64,000 nt of DNA from Cryptomeria japonica (Eukaryota; Streptophyta; Pinopsida; Cupressales; Cupressaceae): positions 654,814,468-654,878,467 of the forward strand of contig NC_081409.1 in NCBI RefSeq assembly GCF_030272615.1, read 5' to 3'. Made by a program: the position numbers and the translations under genes. Shown in pieces: positions 9,747 to 22,007 of the stretch (within the stretch, counting starts at the first letter, position 1; each line of letters starts with the position of its first letter). The notes beneath the pieces are model-generated. The model was not told where the DNA came from and searched no databases. It worked only from the letters and a program-made list of their open reading frames with translations.

Positions 9747-11615
9747 ATGGAGAGCAATCGGGTCCAGAATTCAAATTTTCTGAGCAGGAGTTGTCGTTTA
9801 GCATCGGGATAGCTTGTTGCAGAAGATTTAGAGAGTCATGCAGAAGGGGGGAGCTCAAGTTGTAAGGATCCCGATGCTCCCTTGGATTCAGGGGACGTAG
9901 GGGGAGGACCAAGACCACATGAAGAGCGGATACAAGAAGGCAACAGGAATGGTCAGGTTCAAATTTTAAAATTAGAAGGCGGCAACTCGGAAGGACCTCT
10001 AGGGCAGCAAGCGACTAGCGGTTTAGAGAACACGGTGGAAGGTAAAGTATCTTCTGGAAGGGACCTCGAGATTCTGACAATCCCAGAAGATCTTAAGGGG
10101 GGACCCAATTTGAATGGACATATTGGCAAGTGGTTCTCTCTATTTGGGGTCAAACCCAAAGGTAAGTCTTCACTACCCTCGGTTAAAAATACCTTGAATG
10201 TGTCTCAGGGAAAGTTTGCCATCTCTGTTCCAGACAAACTCATAGACCATAATATTGCTAGAATAGAAAATACTTTGATTGGTAATTTTTTGGGGACGAG
10301 ACCGAATATAGAGATCATTTGCAGATTTGTTAAAAGAAAGTGGAACTTGAAAGGCCAGGTAGATGTGGTTGCAATGAACAAAGGGTATCTATCATTCTCT
10401 TTCTCTTGTGAGGAGGATAGAAGAAACATTCTTTGTAGTGGATCCTAAGCAATAGGAAAATATATCATGTACATCCAGAAGCGGTACCCTTATGCGGGAA
10501 GAGAAAACAAATTTCTGATTCAAGTTCTGGTCTAGATTAAACTCCCTGGGCTCCCAATGGAATACTGGGAGGAAGATGTGCTTGCAAGAATAGCCAATAC
10601 CTTTGGGAAGCTTATTGCTATTAATCAAGTCATGAAATCTAGAAGAAGGCTTATTTATGCTAGGATTTGTGTAGGAGTTGGACCTGATACAAACATACCA
10701 GAGGAGATATAGATAGAGTCTAAACTTGGGAAGTGGAGGTAGAATATTGTTTATCAATCAATCCCTTTTTCCTACTTTCATTGTAAAAAAGTAGGACACT
10801 AGGATAAAAAATGCCCAAATAATGAGGTCAAATCTCATCCCCAAGCTAAGGTTTGGAAAAAAGTAGACAACTCTTTGAAAGCTTTAGATTCTAATAATCT
10901 AGATCAGGAAAAATAGTCTCAGGTTAGAAGGATAGAGGTAGCACTCATCAGTGAAATGGAAAATGAATTGAAGAAAGGAGAGAGTGAAAAAATAGATCAT
11001 TAGGAGATGGAGCAAAGTGGAAAGGATCTAGGGCATGGAGAAAGAAAATCTGAAGACAACAAAAAAAATGAGGAATTAGAAGAGGATAAGACATAGTTAA
11101 TCTCAGATAAGTATGAGAGTAATGGAGATAAAAAATCCAAAGGCAACAAAGAGGATGGAGATAATCTTAACCTAGTATCTAATTCTCTTGAATTAGATAA
11201 AGAAACAGACTAGATTCAAGATGCCCAACCTGATAATATTCTGGATTAGGAACTATCAGAGATCTTATTAGCTTCTCCAGTACAGGTAAAGCTGGCCTTT
11301 CCAGAGGAAAAAGAACCAAAATGGGGAGATGAAGAAGACATCAAAAGGAAACTGTGGAAGAGTGAATCAAAGTAGGGGGAAGAAGAAGTAGCAGAGGACA
11401 AAAGAAAAAACAAGCAAAAAAAAAAGAATAACAATAACATTAATAATAGTACACTGACTAGAAACACCAGAAGTAGGCTTGGGGATGTGGGGGCGTAGCA
11501 TACTTCTCCAGGAAGACATTCAAATGCTAAAAAGAGGTCAATGGAAACAAGTAGGAATATTGTAGGTGGGACTCAAAGAACCATCTTTGAGGTGGGCATT
11601 TCTAAAAAACCATGA
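9747..11615 (+). pseudogene. LINE-2 ORF1 (RNA-binding, DUF4283/zinc-knuckle type)
   Basis: This is the nucleic-acid-binding ORF1 protein of a plant L1 element. The start is ATG at 9747 (context GGGATGG). The same frame runs to TGA at 11613-11615, 623 codons, with about a dozen in-frame stops, nearly all TAG, and no frameshift. The middle (10200-10760) matches the plant LINE DUF4283 pattern: ISVPDKLIDHNIARIENTL, then VAMNKGYLSFSFSCEEDR, then LPMEYWEEDVLARIANTFG and RRLIYARICVGV. A zinc knuckle follows at about 10775-10825 (YFHCKKVGH-stop-DKKCPN, the stop replacing the usual Trp). The C-terminal third (10860-11600) is Lys/Glu-rich and low complexity. Its stop overlaps the ORF2 start. Confidence 0.88.
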
Positions 11616-14600
11616 AGATCATCTCTTGGAATATTTGAGGACTGAACAGTCCTCACATACATGATTTAGTTAAAAGTATGATTAGAGACAAAAACCCTAA
11701 TGTTTTTTTGATTCAAGAAACCAAGATGGCTAAAGATAAAGTAGAAAGTTTAAAGATGTTAAAAAATGGAGGAGTTAGTGGAGGGAGTTTAGAAGGTGCC
11801 TCAGGAGGTATTGTTACTTTCTGGAACAAAAACAATGTAGAAGGAGAGGTGCTGATTTAGGACAACTTGGCTTGTATTAGATTTAAGCATCTTAAAAATT
11901 GCACTACTTGGATCTTAACTAATTTATATGTTCCTAACACTAAGACCGACAGAAGTGATTTGTGGAGAAATCTTACTTTGTTAAGAAGCAGGTTTGCTGA
12001 TGATAGCTGGGTTATTATGGGAGATTTCAACACCCCTTTGAAGGAAAATGAGAAAAAGGGATAGAGTCAAGCTAATCTAGACAGTAGATTGGACTTGATG
12101 GAATTTATTAACAATAATGCTATTCATGACCTGGAGCTACAAGGAGTTAAATTTACCTAGACTAATAGAAGGAGTGGTGAGGATTTAATTCAGGTTAGAC
12201 TTAATAGAGCTCTTATATCCCTAGATTGGTTTAACCTTCATATATGTTCTTTAGCTTCTCACATAAGGGCAGGATCAAATCATTACCCAATTACCTTTAC
12301 AACGGAGGCAAAGAATAGAAGGAGGTACTTCCCTTATAGATTTGAAAGAATGTGGACTAAACACACGCATATGGAAAGCATGATTAAGGATTGGTGGTAC
12401 GTCATTATTGAAGGAAATGCCATGTACAGAGTGGTTAAAAAGCTGAAGATTGTACAAGAAAATGATAAGAAGTGGAATAAGGAGTTCTTTGGGAATATAT
12501 TTTCCTTGAAAGCCACAATCCTCTCAAATCTAAAGGATATTCAGGATGAGATACAAAATAATGGTTATACTAATACTTCAAGAAATGTTGAAGATGTTAT
12601 TCTTATAAGATATCATGACATAATAGCTAAAGAAGAAACCTATTGGAAACAAAGATCAAGAAATGTTTGGTTGAAGGAAGGGGACAAGAATACTAAATAC
12701 TTCCACATGTCCACCCTAAGACATAAGGCCATTAATAGAATATCTTAGATTAAAGTGAATGGCAAAAGTGTTGAAAAAGAAGAACCCATGAGCAGGGATG
12801 CTATGGATTTCTTCTCCAATCTACTTGCTAAGGATCAGAATTTGGATATGCAAGGCCAAAAGAATAATCTAGAATGCATTCCTACAATCTTAGGGGATGA
12901 TCAAAATTCTTACCTAATTTCTATCCCATCCCATGATGAGATTCTGAAAATTGTCAACTCCTTTATAGGCAACAAGGCCCTAGGCCCGGATGGTTTTCCC
13001 ATGTTCTTTTTTTGAATGTACTGGCATATTATTGGAGATGATGTGTCTATAACTATGAAAGAAATTTTTGGTGCTAGAAATTTTTTGAAAGAGGTAAATG
13101 GCACTTTTATTGCTCTTATCCCCAAAAAGATGGGGGTTGATTCTATGGATATCTTCAAACCTATAAGTCTATGAAACTTTCTTTATATGATAATTTCCAA
13201 GGTTCTAACTTCTAGAATCCTAAAGTTGCTTCCCTCTATCATATCTCCTCAGCAAAGTGGTTTTGTCCCGGGTAGACAAATCTTGGACTCGATCATCTCA
13301 GTCCATGAAAATATCCATTCTTTGTCTAACTCTAAAAAAGAAGGCTTTTTTCTGAAGCTTGACCTATCTGAAGCCTATGACAGAGTGGATTGGGATTTTA
13401 TGATGGATGTGCTCTCTGATTTTGGCTTCAACTCTAGAAGTATTAATCTTATCAGACATTTAGTTTCCTCGACTTCTTTCTCTATTTTACTGAATGGATC
13501 TCCTTCCCCTTTCTTTAAAGCCTCTAGAGGACTCAGGCAGGGAGATCCCCTCTCCCCTGTTATCTTTATTATAATGGTGGAGTATCTGGGGAGATGTATT
13601 GGGACGCTGGTTGAGAAAGGGGAGTTTTGTGGATTGAATCCATCTTCTATGGATGGAATCTATTCCCATCAACAATTTGTTGATGATTCTATAATAATGG
13701 GGAAAGCTATGGTGTAGGACTCTAGAAGTTTAAAGAATGCTCTAGATAGTTATGGTTCAGCTACTGGACAACTTATTAATTGGTCTAAAAGTTTTGTTTA
13801 TTTTATCAACAACCCAGAGAGAAGGAGGACTAAAATAAGTAATATCCTGGGTTGTCAATTAGGGAGTCTTCCTGCTTCCTACTTGGGGCTTCCCTTATGC
13901 CATGATCCACCTGACACTTTTTGGGGAGCTTTGGTGGATAAATTCCACAAGAAGCTAACTGGCTATAAGGGTTCTCTTCTAAGCCAAGATGGTAAGGTCC
14001 AGTTGCTGAAATCTACTTTTCAAAGTATCCCTCTTTATGCCATTAGTCTCTTTAGAATTCCTACCAAGTATGTCAAGGCTATTGAAAAGATTCAAAGAAA
14101 TTTTTTATGGACAGGGGTTGAGGAGAAGAAGAGAATGAATCTGATTACCTGGGATAAGGTATGGAAGCCAATAAGAAAGCAAGGACTGGGTCTTAGAAGA
14201 ATAAGAGACATAAATGAGTTCCTTATGGGCAAGTAGATTTGGAGAGGGTATAAAAATCAGGGAGAGTGGAAACTGATATGGGACAACAAGTATAAAAGAC
14301 AATGCCCAACTCTTCAAAGCTTCCTTAAAGTGGAAAATATTCCAATTGGCTCCAACATTTGGAAAAATGTTTCTCAAACAAGAGACTTAATTGCCAGAGG
14401 TGCAAAATAGAAAATGGGGAAAGAGAATCTTATCCAATTTTGGGATGATTCTTGGTTGCTAGAGTCCCCTTTGAGTGAAAATCCTGAGTGGAGTAGATTT
14501 CAAAACTAGTGCAAGGAAAGATTTGGATCTATGGTGGGTGATTACTCGGAAGATGGACAATGGAAGGATTTATCTCAGGTGGATCAGTCCTTGGGAAGTC

Positions 14601-15468
14601 TGAACAAAGTTATGAACTCTATGGTAAGGGTTGAAGAGGAAGACCAATTAATTTTGAAACTCACAAGTGGTACATTCACTTTGGCTTCTCTTTATTATCA
14701 TCAGTACTCTAACATGGAAAGCCCATGCTGGGCTAAGGCATGGGTGAAAGGCCTTACCCTTAAGATTAACATTTTTTTCTGGACAACCCTTCAAGATAAA
14801 ATTCTAACAATTGAGAATATCAGAAAAAAGAGGTATGAGCATGCCTAGTGTTTTTACTCTATGTAAGAAGAATGAGGAGACCGTTAATCATATGCTCTTT
14901 CATTGCCCTTTCTCTACTGATGTTTGGGGAAGATGTCCAGACCATTTCAAAATCAGTTAGGGCTTCCCAGAGTCGATTCAGGAGGTTTTCAACTCTTGGC
15001 ATCATCCTTCAAGGAATAAGTCTGCTACTTTATTGTGGAAACTTGCCTTACCTCATATGTGCTGGGGTATATGGAAAGAGAGAAATGACAAAGTTTATAG
15101 AGAGAATGTTTCTAAGGCTAAAATTGTGTTTGAGAAAATAAAATGAAATATAGTGGAAAATATGAATATCATAGGAGGCATTCATAATACTCAAGACAAG
15201 GATGATCAATTTATCTACAATAAGTGGAGATTAAAGGGTCGAGATCACTTTCAGATCAATCCTAGAGAGGGTGTGATATGGGTCATCTCGCCCAATGGGT
15301 GGATAAAAATTAATTTTGACGATGCTTCAAATGGTAATCTGGGTTTTTCACGATGTGGAGTGGTCCTTAGGGACAAATGGGGAACATGCAAAATCATAAA
15401 AGACATCCCCATAGGAAATCAAACAAACCATGTAGTTGAAGCTATGGCAGCTTACCATGGGATGATCT
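11612..15468 (+). pseudogene. LINE-2 ORF2: endonuclease, RT, zf-RVT, N-terminal half of RNase H
   Basis: This is the replication polyprotein of the LINE. ATG at 11612 overlaps the ORF1 TGA (ATGA). Endonuclease 11612-12340: SWNI-stop-GLN, IQETKM, LTNLYVPN, GDFN, and GSNHYPIT, where the catalytic SDH has become SNH. RT 12950-13900: GPDGFP, QSGFVPGRQILD, LDLSEAYDRVDWDF, RGLRQGDPLSP, and an intact FVDD at 13676-13687. A zf-RVT-like stretch follows near 14760-14930 (LCKKNEETVNHMLFHC). RNase H starts at about 15300 (INFDDAS, VEAMAAYHG) and is cut at 15468 by Sir-1. One frame holds from 11612 to about 14835, then one frameshift moves it. Interruptions are TAG or TGA only. It is not active as it stands. 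Confidence 0.93.
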
Positions 15469-16649
15469 TGATGAATACTAAGAGGGGGGGTGAATTAGTA
15501 TGCCAAAAATTACTGTACTTAAACACTTTACTAGTCTAGCAGTAAACTGATAAAACAATTTAACAAACAAACCGGTTAGCACACATGCAAACCAAATAGA
15601 AAATAATGCATTCACCCATAGAAGAATAATCACCATAACACAAGAGATTTTGACGTGGAAACCCAAATGGGAAAAACCACGATGAGATGAAACTCACAAG
15701 TAACTATCTGCAAAATAGGAACCAGACCGGTTAAGGTCAGACCAGTTAAGGTCAGACCGGTTAAGGTCATACAATGTTCTTTACTAGAACAAATCCTATT
15801 AGGAATCTCAATCTCTGTTAGGAGATAAGTCTGATTAAAGACTACCTTGCTAGAGGATTTTAGATCTACAGATGTGAACCACCTTGTTAGAGGATTTACA
15901 AAAGGCTTTTTGGGCCTACCTGGTTAAGGGCTTTAAACTTGTCAAAGATGTGAGTAATCAACAAGTGAGTGATCTAGCAAATAGCATAGATTGCTTGGTT
16001 AGATCCTTGATAGCTCGTTCCTAATGCATTCTAGCATTACTTCAGTCTTCAACACATTCACACTCTATCTTTTCTCACAGATATGAACTTCTCTTCTATA
16101 ATCACACTTATAAAAACTCATCAATCACCTTAAACCCTAACAACCACCTAAAACCCTAGACATGATGTCCTTATAAAGGAATCTGATTTCATGTCGGTCC
16201 AATAGGATTACAATACAATTTCCTAGGTTCAATGCATCTAGACATATTTGGTAACACGACACAAAAAGCACCGCCAGAGTGTCGGCACCACCAAACAATC
16301 GGTGGATGGTAGCTCATCACAAAATGCCAGTTGGTAACTCATCATAGAGTATTACCAGTTCAAACAAAATACTGGTTTAAGTAAAATATCGGTTGCCGGT
16401 TTCACAAAATTAAGACTGGGAAATATGAGTTGTGCCGCTTCATTCCTTCGTACTGCTGAAGATCCTCGAACTGCTTGGGGTCTTCATACCGCTTCAGACC
16501 GGTAAACATTTTCTGCAAAACACCGATAGTCTAAGGACTATAATACATCATACCAATTAAGCTATAACTCATACATACAAAAAGTGATCTCAAATCAAGT
16601 GTGTGTCCATCAATGACAATCACAACATCAATCATCAAAAATGCCAACA
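15469..16649 (-). repeat. Sir-1 3' LTR
   Basis: 1181 bp, beginning TGATGAATACTAAGAGG and ending AAATGCCAACA on the plus strand. Near copy of 22008-23172. It has several repeated GACCGGTTAAGGTCA-type units near 15720-15770 and a TATA-like box on the minus strand near 16171-16180 (TTTATAAGG). Confidence 0.92.
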
Positions 16650-16668
16650 ATCTCCCCCTTTGGCATTG
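16650..16668 (-). other. Sir-1 polypurine tract
   Basis: The minus strand reads CCAAAGGGGGAGAT directly before the TG of the LTR, the classic plus-strand priming tract of plant copia elements. A near copy precedes the LTRs of Sir-2 (42671-42686) and Cop-4 (63173-63190). Confidence 0.85.
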
Positions 16669-17044
16669 ATGGCAACACTTAGGAAAAAAAATTGACATCT
16701 AAGCGTTTTACAATAAAGAATATGCCATAATCAAAATTACTCCCCCTAAGCATATACACTATCCCTTTTGCAGAAAATGCAATGTATACTACTCCTTAAC
16801 AGAAATAACATGAAAGTATACATCAAAACATCAAAATTTATACTTCTCCTCCTTTGCCAACAATGACAAAAATATTGCAGACTAACCCCTGTTTCATTAG
16901 TATTAAAATTATAAATGTTTATGACAGTAAAGAGTAAAATTTGTCAAAAACTGATTTAAAGTCCTACAAAAATTGCTTCATGGATAAGGACTATGACTCA
17001 AGTAGGGATGTAGCCACCTCTTTCTTTATCTACATCTAGGAGAC
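16669..17044 (-). other. Sir-1 3' non-coding region
   Basis: About 375 bp between the extra ORF and the polypurine tract. Stop-rich on the minus strand, with a second purine run near 16740 and 16850 (minus strand GGGGAG-type). Nothing coding is recognised. Confidence 0.5.
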
Positions 17045-20000
17045 CTATTCTTCCATGGCATCTATCGTGCTCATTTCTTGAGTGACCGTTAGAGCATCAA
17101 GATTTAGATAGCATTTCTGGAGAATTTGTAGTCATGGTAGTAAGATCAGTTGAAGTTCCTGCAAATTACATGTCTGGTTGCTTATCTCTGCCTCTAATCT
17201 TGCAGACTGGATTTGAAGTCGGTGAACAGTTTGACCATATGTGAAGAAGGAGTCATATGGCATCTTGAAGGTGCTAATAAATGACTGCATATCAGTTTCT
17301 AGTTTGTCCTTCTGAGTGAGCACATCATCATAGAGTAAATGAGGTTGACAAATCTTGCTGAGTAGAAGATTTCCTTCATTCATTGCATCTCTAATGTCCT
17401 CTTGTGCCTTCTGAAGATCAGACTGGACCTCTGTTAACTTTCTCACCAAGGCAATGTCTAGAGCCTTTTGATGTTCCTTCTTGGCATTTGCTTCTGCAAC
17501 CTCTTCCATGCTTTGCACCTCATCTTCTATAACTATGCATAGGAGCTTCAATTGTGCAAGTGAGGAATCGGTACTAGGAAGGTTCGTACCAGGTATCAAA
17601 CTGGTAAGTGTTTCCACCACAGTTTGGATAACATCTTCCTCCTTTTTCCTCCTTAGAGCATCCAATCTCTCTTGAGCAAGCTTAATGCTCTACAATAGCT
17701 CTGATTCATTTGCAGACTGGAGGTCAATAGGATCGGTAATGTTAGCCAGTTTAGCCTGACTACTAGTTTCCATTGGGGTCTCCACCTATGTGCTCTTTTC
17801 CACTGCTTCCTTGTCCTTGTCTTTTGGCTTATCTTCTTAAGCCTTCCTCTGCTCCTCTTCTTCTTTCTTTCTTTTCTCTTCTTTTTATCTCTTCTCTTCA
17901 TCTTTTCACTTCTTCTCTTCTTCATCCTTCTTCTTCTCCTCTTCCTTCTTCCTCTTCTCCTCTTCCTATTTCTTCTCTTCCTCTTTCTGCTTCTCCTCTT
18001 CTTTCTTTTCCTCTTCCTTCTTCTTCTTCTCTTCCTCTTGTTTCTTATTTTCCTCTTCTCTTCTCTTCTTCTCCTCCTCTTGTCTCTTATCCTCTTCCTC
18101 TTTCTTCTTTTTCTCCTCTTTTCTCTTATCTTCTTCATCTTTCCTCTTTTCCTCCTCTTCTCTCTTATTCTCTTCCTCTTTCTTCTTTTCCTCCTCTTTT
18201 CTCTTATTTTCTTCATCTGCCTATTTCTTCTTTTCCACTTCCTGTTGCTTCTTTTCTGCTTCTGCCTACTTCTCATGTCCTGTTCCTTCTGATGGTGTAC
18301 TTTCAGTAACATTTTCACCATCTAAGGTATCAACATCAATGGGGTCCATTTGTTCTATGACTGGTTCTCCTTCACTATTATACACCTCATCCGATTTGCT
18401 AGTTTCTGGTTCTTGCTCAGCTTTCTTGTTGGCTTCAGCCACTTGATGCATCTTTAGAGCTTCTTGAGAATGAGTATGTGTATCTTTTATCACTTCATGA
18501 ACCTTTCCTTCCAGTAACAGGAGTCTTCTTATTCTCATGAAGAAGAGGCCTTTGTATTTATTCATAACTTCGAAAAGTTATGAATTTGATACATCGGGAA
18601 AATATTGAGCAAATATTTCCTCCCTCATTTTTTGTTCCTTTTCTATGGCAATGTGCCATTTGTTGTCTAAAGAATTATACAAAGAATCTGGTGTCTCAGA
18701 TCTAGTTTCTGAAGGTGACCTTTCATTTACACACAAATACTTAATGATTTCCTATTCAACTTCTTCCTTTTCATTATCATTGAAGTCATCAAAACAATCA
18801 ATTAAATCATTCAACAATTTTCTCCTAATATTCTTTATAGTTCTTTGAAAATGTGTCAAAGGTTTGTAAGAAGAAATATCAATATTTATCGGTGCAGATG
18901 TTGTCGGTTCATTCTTCATCTTTTTATTCATTTGCCTAGTCTTCTTCTTAGGCGGTTCTTCTGACACAGTTTCTTCTGAGTTCGGTGTACTGCTTTTTGT
19001 CTTCCACTTCCTTTCAAAGACTTTGGCAAATGCAACTTCCAGTTTCTTCTTAGCTGGTGACCACTTGATCACTTTGGGACTGGCTGTAGTAACCAGTGCC
19101 GATGCTGAAGGCACTGCCTTTCCTTTCTTTTCTGAGGGTTCTACAACCAGTGTAACCCTTTCCAAATAGGTGCCATTTCTCTTTGCCTTAGGATCAAGGG
19201 GTGAGGCGATTAGGGTAGAAGTATACCCATCCAACATATCATACATTACCTCATAGCCCATAGGCTCCACTTCTTCATGTCTAGGCTTAACGACCTCCAT
19301 TATGCATTCATCCACTTTGATGGTGAAGCAAATGTCTTCCTCATACTTTTTGACTATATCACTGGATATCCTTATCCTTTGGCTCATCTTACGTCTGAAC
19401 ACATCAAAGTATTTGTTCAGTGCTTCTAGATAGTCGGTTCCAACTGCTTGTAGACTTTCCTTGATTTGTTTTTTCACCGGTTGGTTGGCAAACCACTAAA
19501 TGTCACCTACTCCTAGAAAGTAGCCTTGGAAGTAAAATAACAAACCAACTAGTAGTTGTCTGAACTTAAATCTCAGTGCATTGTCTTGTTTGATCGACTT
19601 AAGATTCAACATAAGTTATCTTTCCATACAAGTGCACATATCAAATGATGCATTTACCGCTGCAGCAGAGATAGAATTAATTCTACTAGCAGAGAACATC
19701 CGGTAACCTATCACCATGTAGGCATACTTGACCAGATCATCCTTGATTGAGTTGAAGGTCATTCCACATGAGTCATTCACTGAACCGGTGAGTTTGGACA
19801 TTTCAGTCTTGCTGACCTTCCTTAGGGCTGGCACTTCCACCATGTTACAGAAACTAGTGATGACATGAATCACTTCAGGTGTGATATCGTGCGTTCGCTC
19901 TAGGTACATCTTATCACCATGTACCCTACTTAGAATAATACGAATGTGATCATCCAGAAATTCTTCAAGAAAATAAACTACATTCTAAAGTTTCTTCCTT

Positions 20001-20236
20001 TCCAGAATGCTGAATTCCAGTTTAATCTTCTTATCCTTTCCATAGAATAAGCTCAGTTGTGAATGGATCACAAGAGACTCTAGGTCTTCAATTTTGCAGT
20101 CTATGTAATCGGAAATGCCTTCTTATACTATAACACTAGTAGGTACTTGAGACAGGGCATTGTATTTTGACTTTGATTTAATGAAGTCCATAGAATCAAC
20201 GGGTGTACTAGAGCTATCATGTGATGCGGAAGCCAT
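17045..20236 (-). pseudogene. Sir-1 extra ORF: ~1060-codon protein with Lys/Glu coiled coil
   Basis: Starts at ATG 20236-20234 (MASASHDSSSTPVDSMDF) and keeps one frame for about 3.19 kb to near 17045. It has no frameshift but about 15 in-frame stops (roughly 8 TAG, 5 TAA, 2 TGA). Order: an N-terminal predicted globular part (20236-19500, HDITPEVIHVITSFCNMVEV); a second conserved block (19480-19180, KYEEDICFTIKVDE, MEVVKP, MGYEV, PLD); a Lys/Ser/Thr-rich linker; a 150-residue Lys/Glu repeat (18290-17850); and a C-terminal helical, probably coiled-coil part (17665-17132). It occupies the place where pol would be. I know no function. Sir-2 carries a homologue, which shows it is a conserved element protein, not random sequence. 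Confidence 0.75.
17850..18290. repeat. Pyrimidine/purine tract with short tandem repeats
   Basis: 440 bp almost purely C and T on the plus strand, made of imperfect units such as TTCTTCTTTTCCTCCTC. On the minus strand it encodes EEEKKK-type repeats of the Sir-1 extra ORF. The mirror-like homopurine strand could in principle adopt triplex structures. Confidence 0.85.
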
Positions 20237-20814
20237 GATAAACGAAGAATTATGAAAAATACATTCATAGATCAAAATTTAGGGCTTCATAGTTTGAACT
20301 TTGCCATGCACTCCTTCGGTTGCAAAGATACTGCTTTGCATTATACTCCCCTTCAGCAGATGTTAGCTTCAGATTCTTCTTCAGGTCTTTGATAGACTCC
20401 TTGAATCGCCGTGCAAATCGCTTTTCTTCGCTCTGCACTTGAAAAACTTCTTTGCTCGAAAAATGATAAGTGAGAAATGATTTGAAAATTCCTTTTAAAC
20501 AGGTTCTCTACCTACCATAATAAATGCTCCACTATTAGTGCGTAAACCCTAATTTGCCTTATATCATTTCTGGTCTTCTGCCAACTGACAAGTATCTCAT
20601 ACCAGTTAAGGTCTTTTACCGATGTCAACTGGGGGTTTGAAGTATTTCACCATTTGCTCCCCCTAAGCTTTTTTGATGCTTAGTTTGCTAGTTCCATGAT
20701 TTCCACACTAGGTGCAGAAACCGGTTCTTCATGCAACATCATTGGTTTCTTTTTCCAGGTTTTGTTCATATCCACTTCAATAGTCTCAATATCAATCTTT
20801 CCTTCTGGAGTGAC
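20237..20814 (-). other. Sir-1 gag-to-extra-ORF spacer
   Basis: It begins with the tail of the gag reading frame (VTPEGKIDIETIEVDMN at about 20760-20815) and then a second purine-rich tract on the minus strand near 20655-20680 (AGCTTAGGGGGAGCAAATGG). The remaining 400 bp holds no recognisable coding sequence and would contain the leader of the extra ORF. Confidence 0.5.
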
Positions 20815-21990
20815 CTATATGTCATCTGATATGTTCTTTCTTGTTCTGTAGAATCTGGCAATGTGACTCGGTTTGTTGCAATGATAGCAGACCATTCTTG
20901 GTGCTCTCCATGGTCCATTATTCATGTTACCATTTTTTCTCCTGCATGTTACAGTAGTGTGACCATGACAATGACGAATCACACAGATTTCTCTCCATCT
21001 AGTTGCCGCTTGATAGCCACCTCTACCTGACTGATTATTAAAGGTATTAGATCGGTTGGGATTCCGGTTCACAAAAGGTTCTGGACCAACTCCTTGAGTC
21101 CTCTGAGGATATCTTCTAGTGTTGTTCATAACAGACCTGCATTCAGATGCTCTATGCCCAAGCTTGTTGCATGCATAACAATTACCATTGAACTTATTGG
21201 ATCTAGGTACATTGTTTATAAAGTAAGGAAAATTATTGTAGGCTTTTCTCCTACACACATTAGCAGTATGTCCTTCTTTAAGACAGTTAAAGCAAATAGG
21301 TTTGAACTTTTGCTTACCTTTATCTTTGAATGCTGGTTGCTTCTTCGATGCTACAGCATTTGCACCAGAGGTCTCACCTTCCTGATGACTGGAGTAACCA
21401 AGTCCATCAGTATTCTTGACAGGTTTGACCGATTCAAGCTTTTTCTCTAGCTTAACAATACTCTTGTTGAACTTAGCAAGTTTTTCCTTTGACTCAGAGA
21501 GTTCTTTGGAAATAGCAACATTTATTTCCATCAAGTTTGCATTCTTAGAGATAGCTATGTTTAGTTCTCCTTGCATGTTTTCCTTTTCCACTTTGCTCGC
21601 ATGGAGTTGAGCGATTAGGGCATTGATTTCTTGTTTTAACTTGGAGATCTCATGATCTTTGTCTTTTACCAGGTCTTCAACTTTCCTCTGGTTCTCAAGC
21701 TCTTGACACATTCAGATAGTTAGTCTTTCCAACTCCTTTCTTAGGTTGGAATTGGATTCATTCAGCTTTTCTACTTCTTGAATTAGGGATTCCATGTCCG
21801 CTTCATGAGAGGAACTATTTTCAGTTAGCTCCATCAATTTTTCAGCATGTTCTCTCCTTTTTGCCTGAGAGGCATTATATTTGACCATAAGATCATCATA
21901 GGCTTGCTCAGACTGAGTGAGCTGATGAGTAAGTTCCCTCACAGTGTATTCTCCAATATCTCTTTCCAAGTGGTTAAACTTATAGAAAGG
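20815..21990 (-). pseudogene. Sir-1 gag C-terminal part: coiled coil plus four zinc knuckles
   Basis: Gag-derived nucleocapsid-like protein. One frame from just inside the priming site to 20815, broken by one TGA near 21712. The first ~210 codons are heptad-like and strongly charged (QLTQSEQAYDDLMVKYNAS, then KDHEISKLKQEINALIAQL). Then come four CCHC-type knuckles: CFNCLKEGHTANVC; CYACNKLGHRASEC; a damaged CVIRHCHGHTTVTC; and CYHCNKPSHIARFY, whose last Cys is Tyr. The N-terminal capsid domain normal for copia gag is missing. No protease follows. RNA binding and packaging are inferred from the knuckles. Confidence 0.85.
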
Positions 21991-21992
21991 TT

Positions 21993-22005
21993 GGCTCTGA
22001 TACCA
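21993..22005 (-). other. Sir-1 primer binding site (initiator tRNA-Met)
   Basis: Minus strand TGGTATCAGAGCC, complementary to the 3' end of plant initiator tRNA-Met and the usual copia primer site. It lies 2 nt inside the 5' LTR. Confidence 0.92.
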
Positions 22006-22007
22006 AT

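Noticed and set aside
17653-18321. Arg/Lys-rich open frame on the minus strand and a Ser/Leu/Pro-rich frame on the plus strand (17773-18309)
   Set aside because: Both are other-frame readings of the pyrimidine/purine tract. The frame that continues on both sides into conserved text is the Glu/Lys one.
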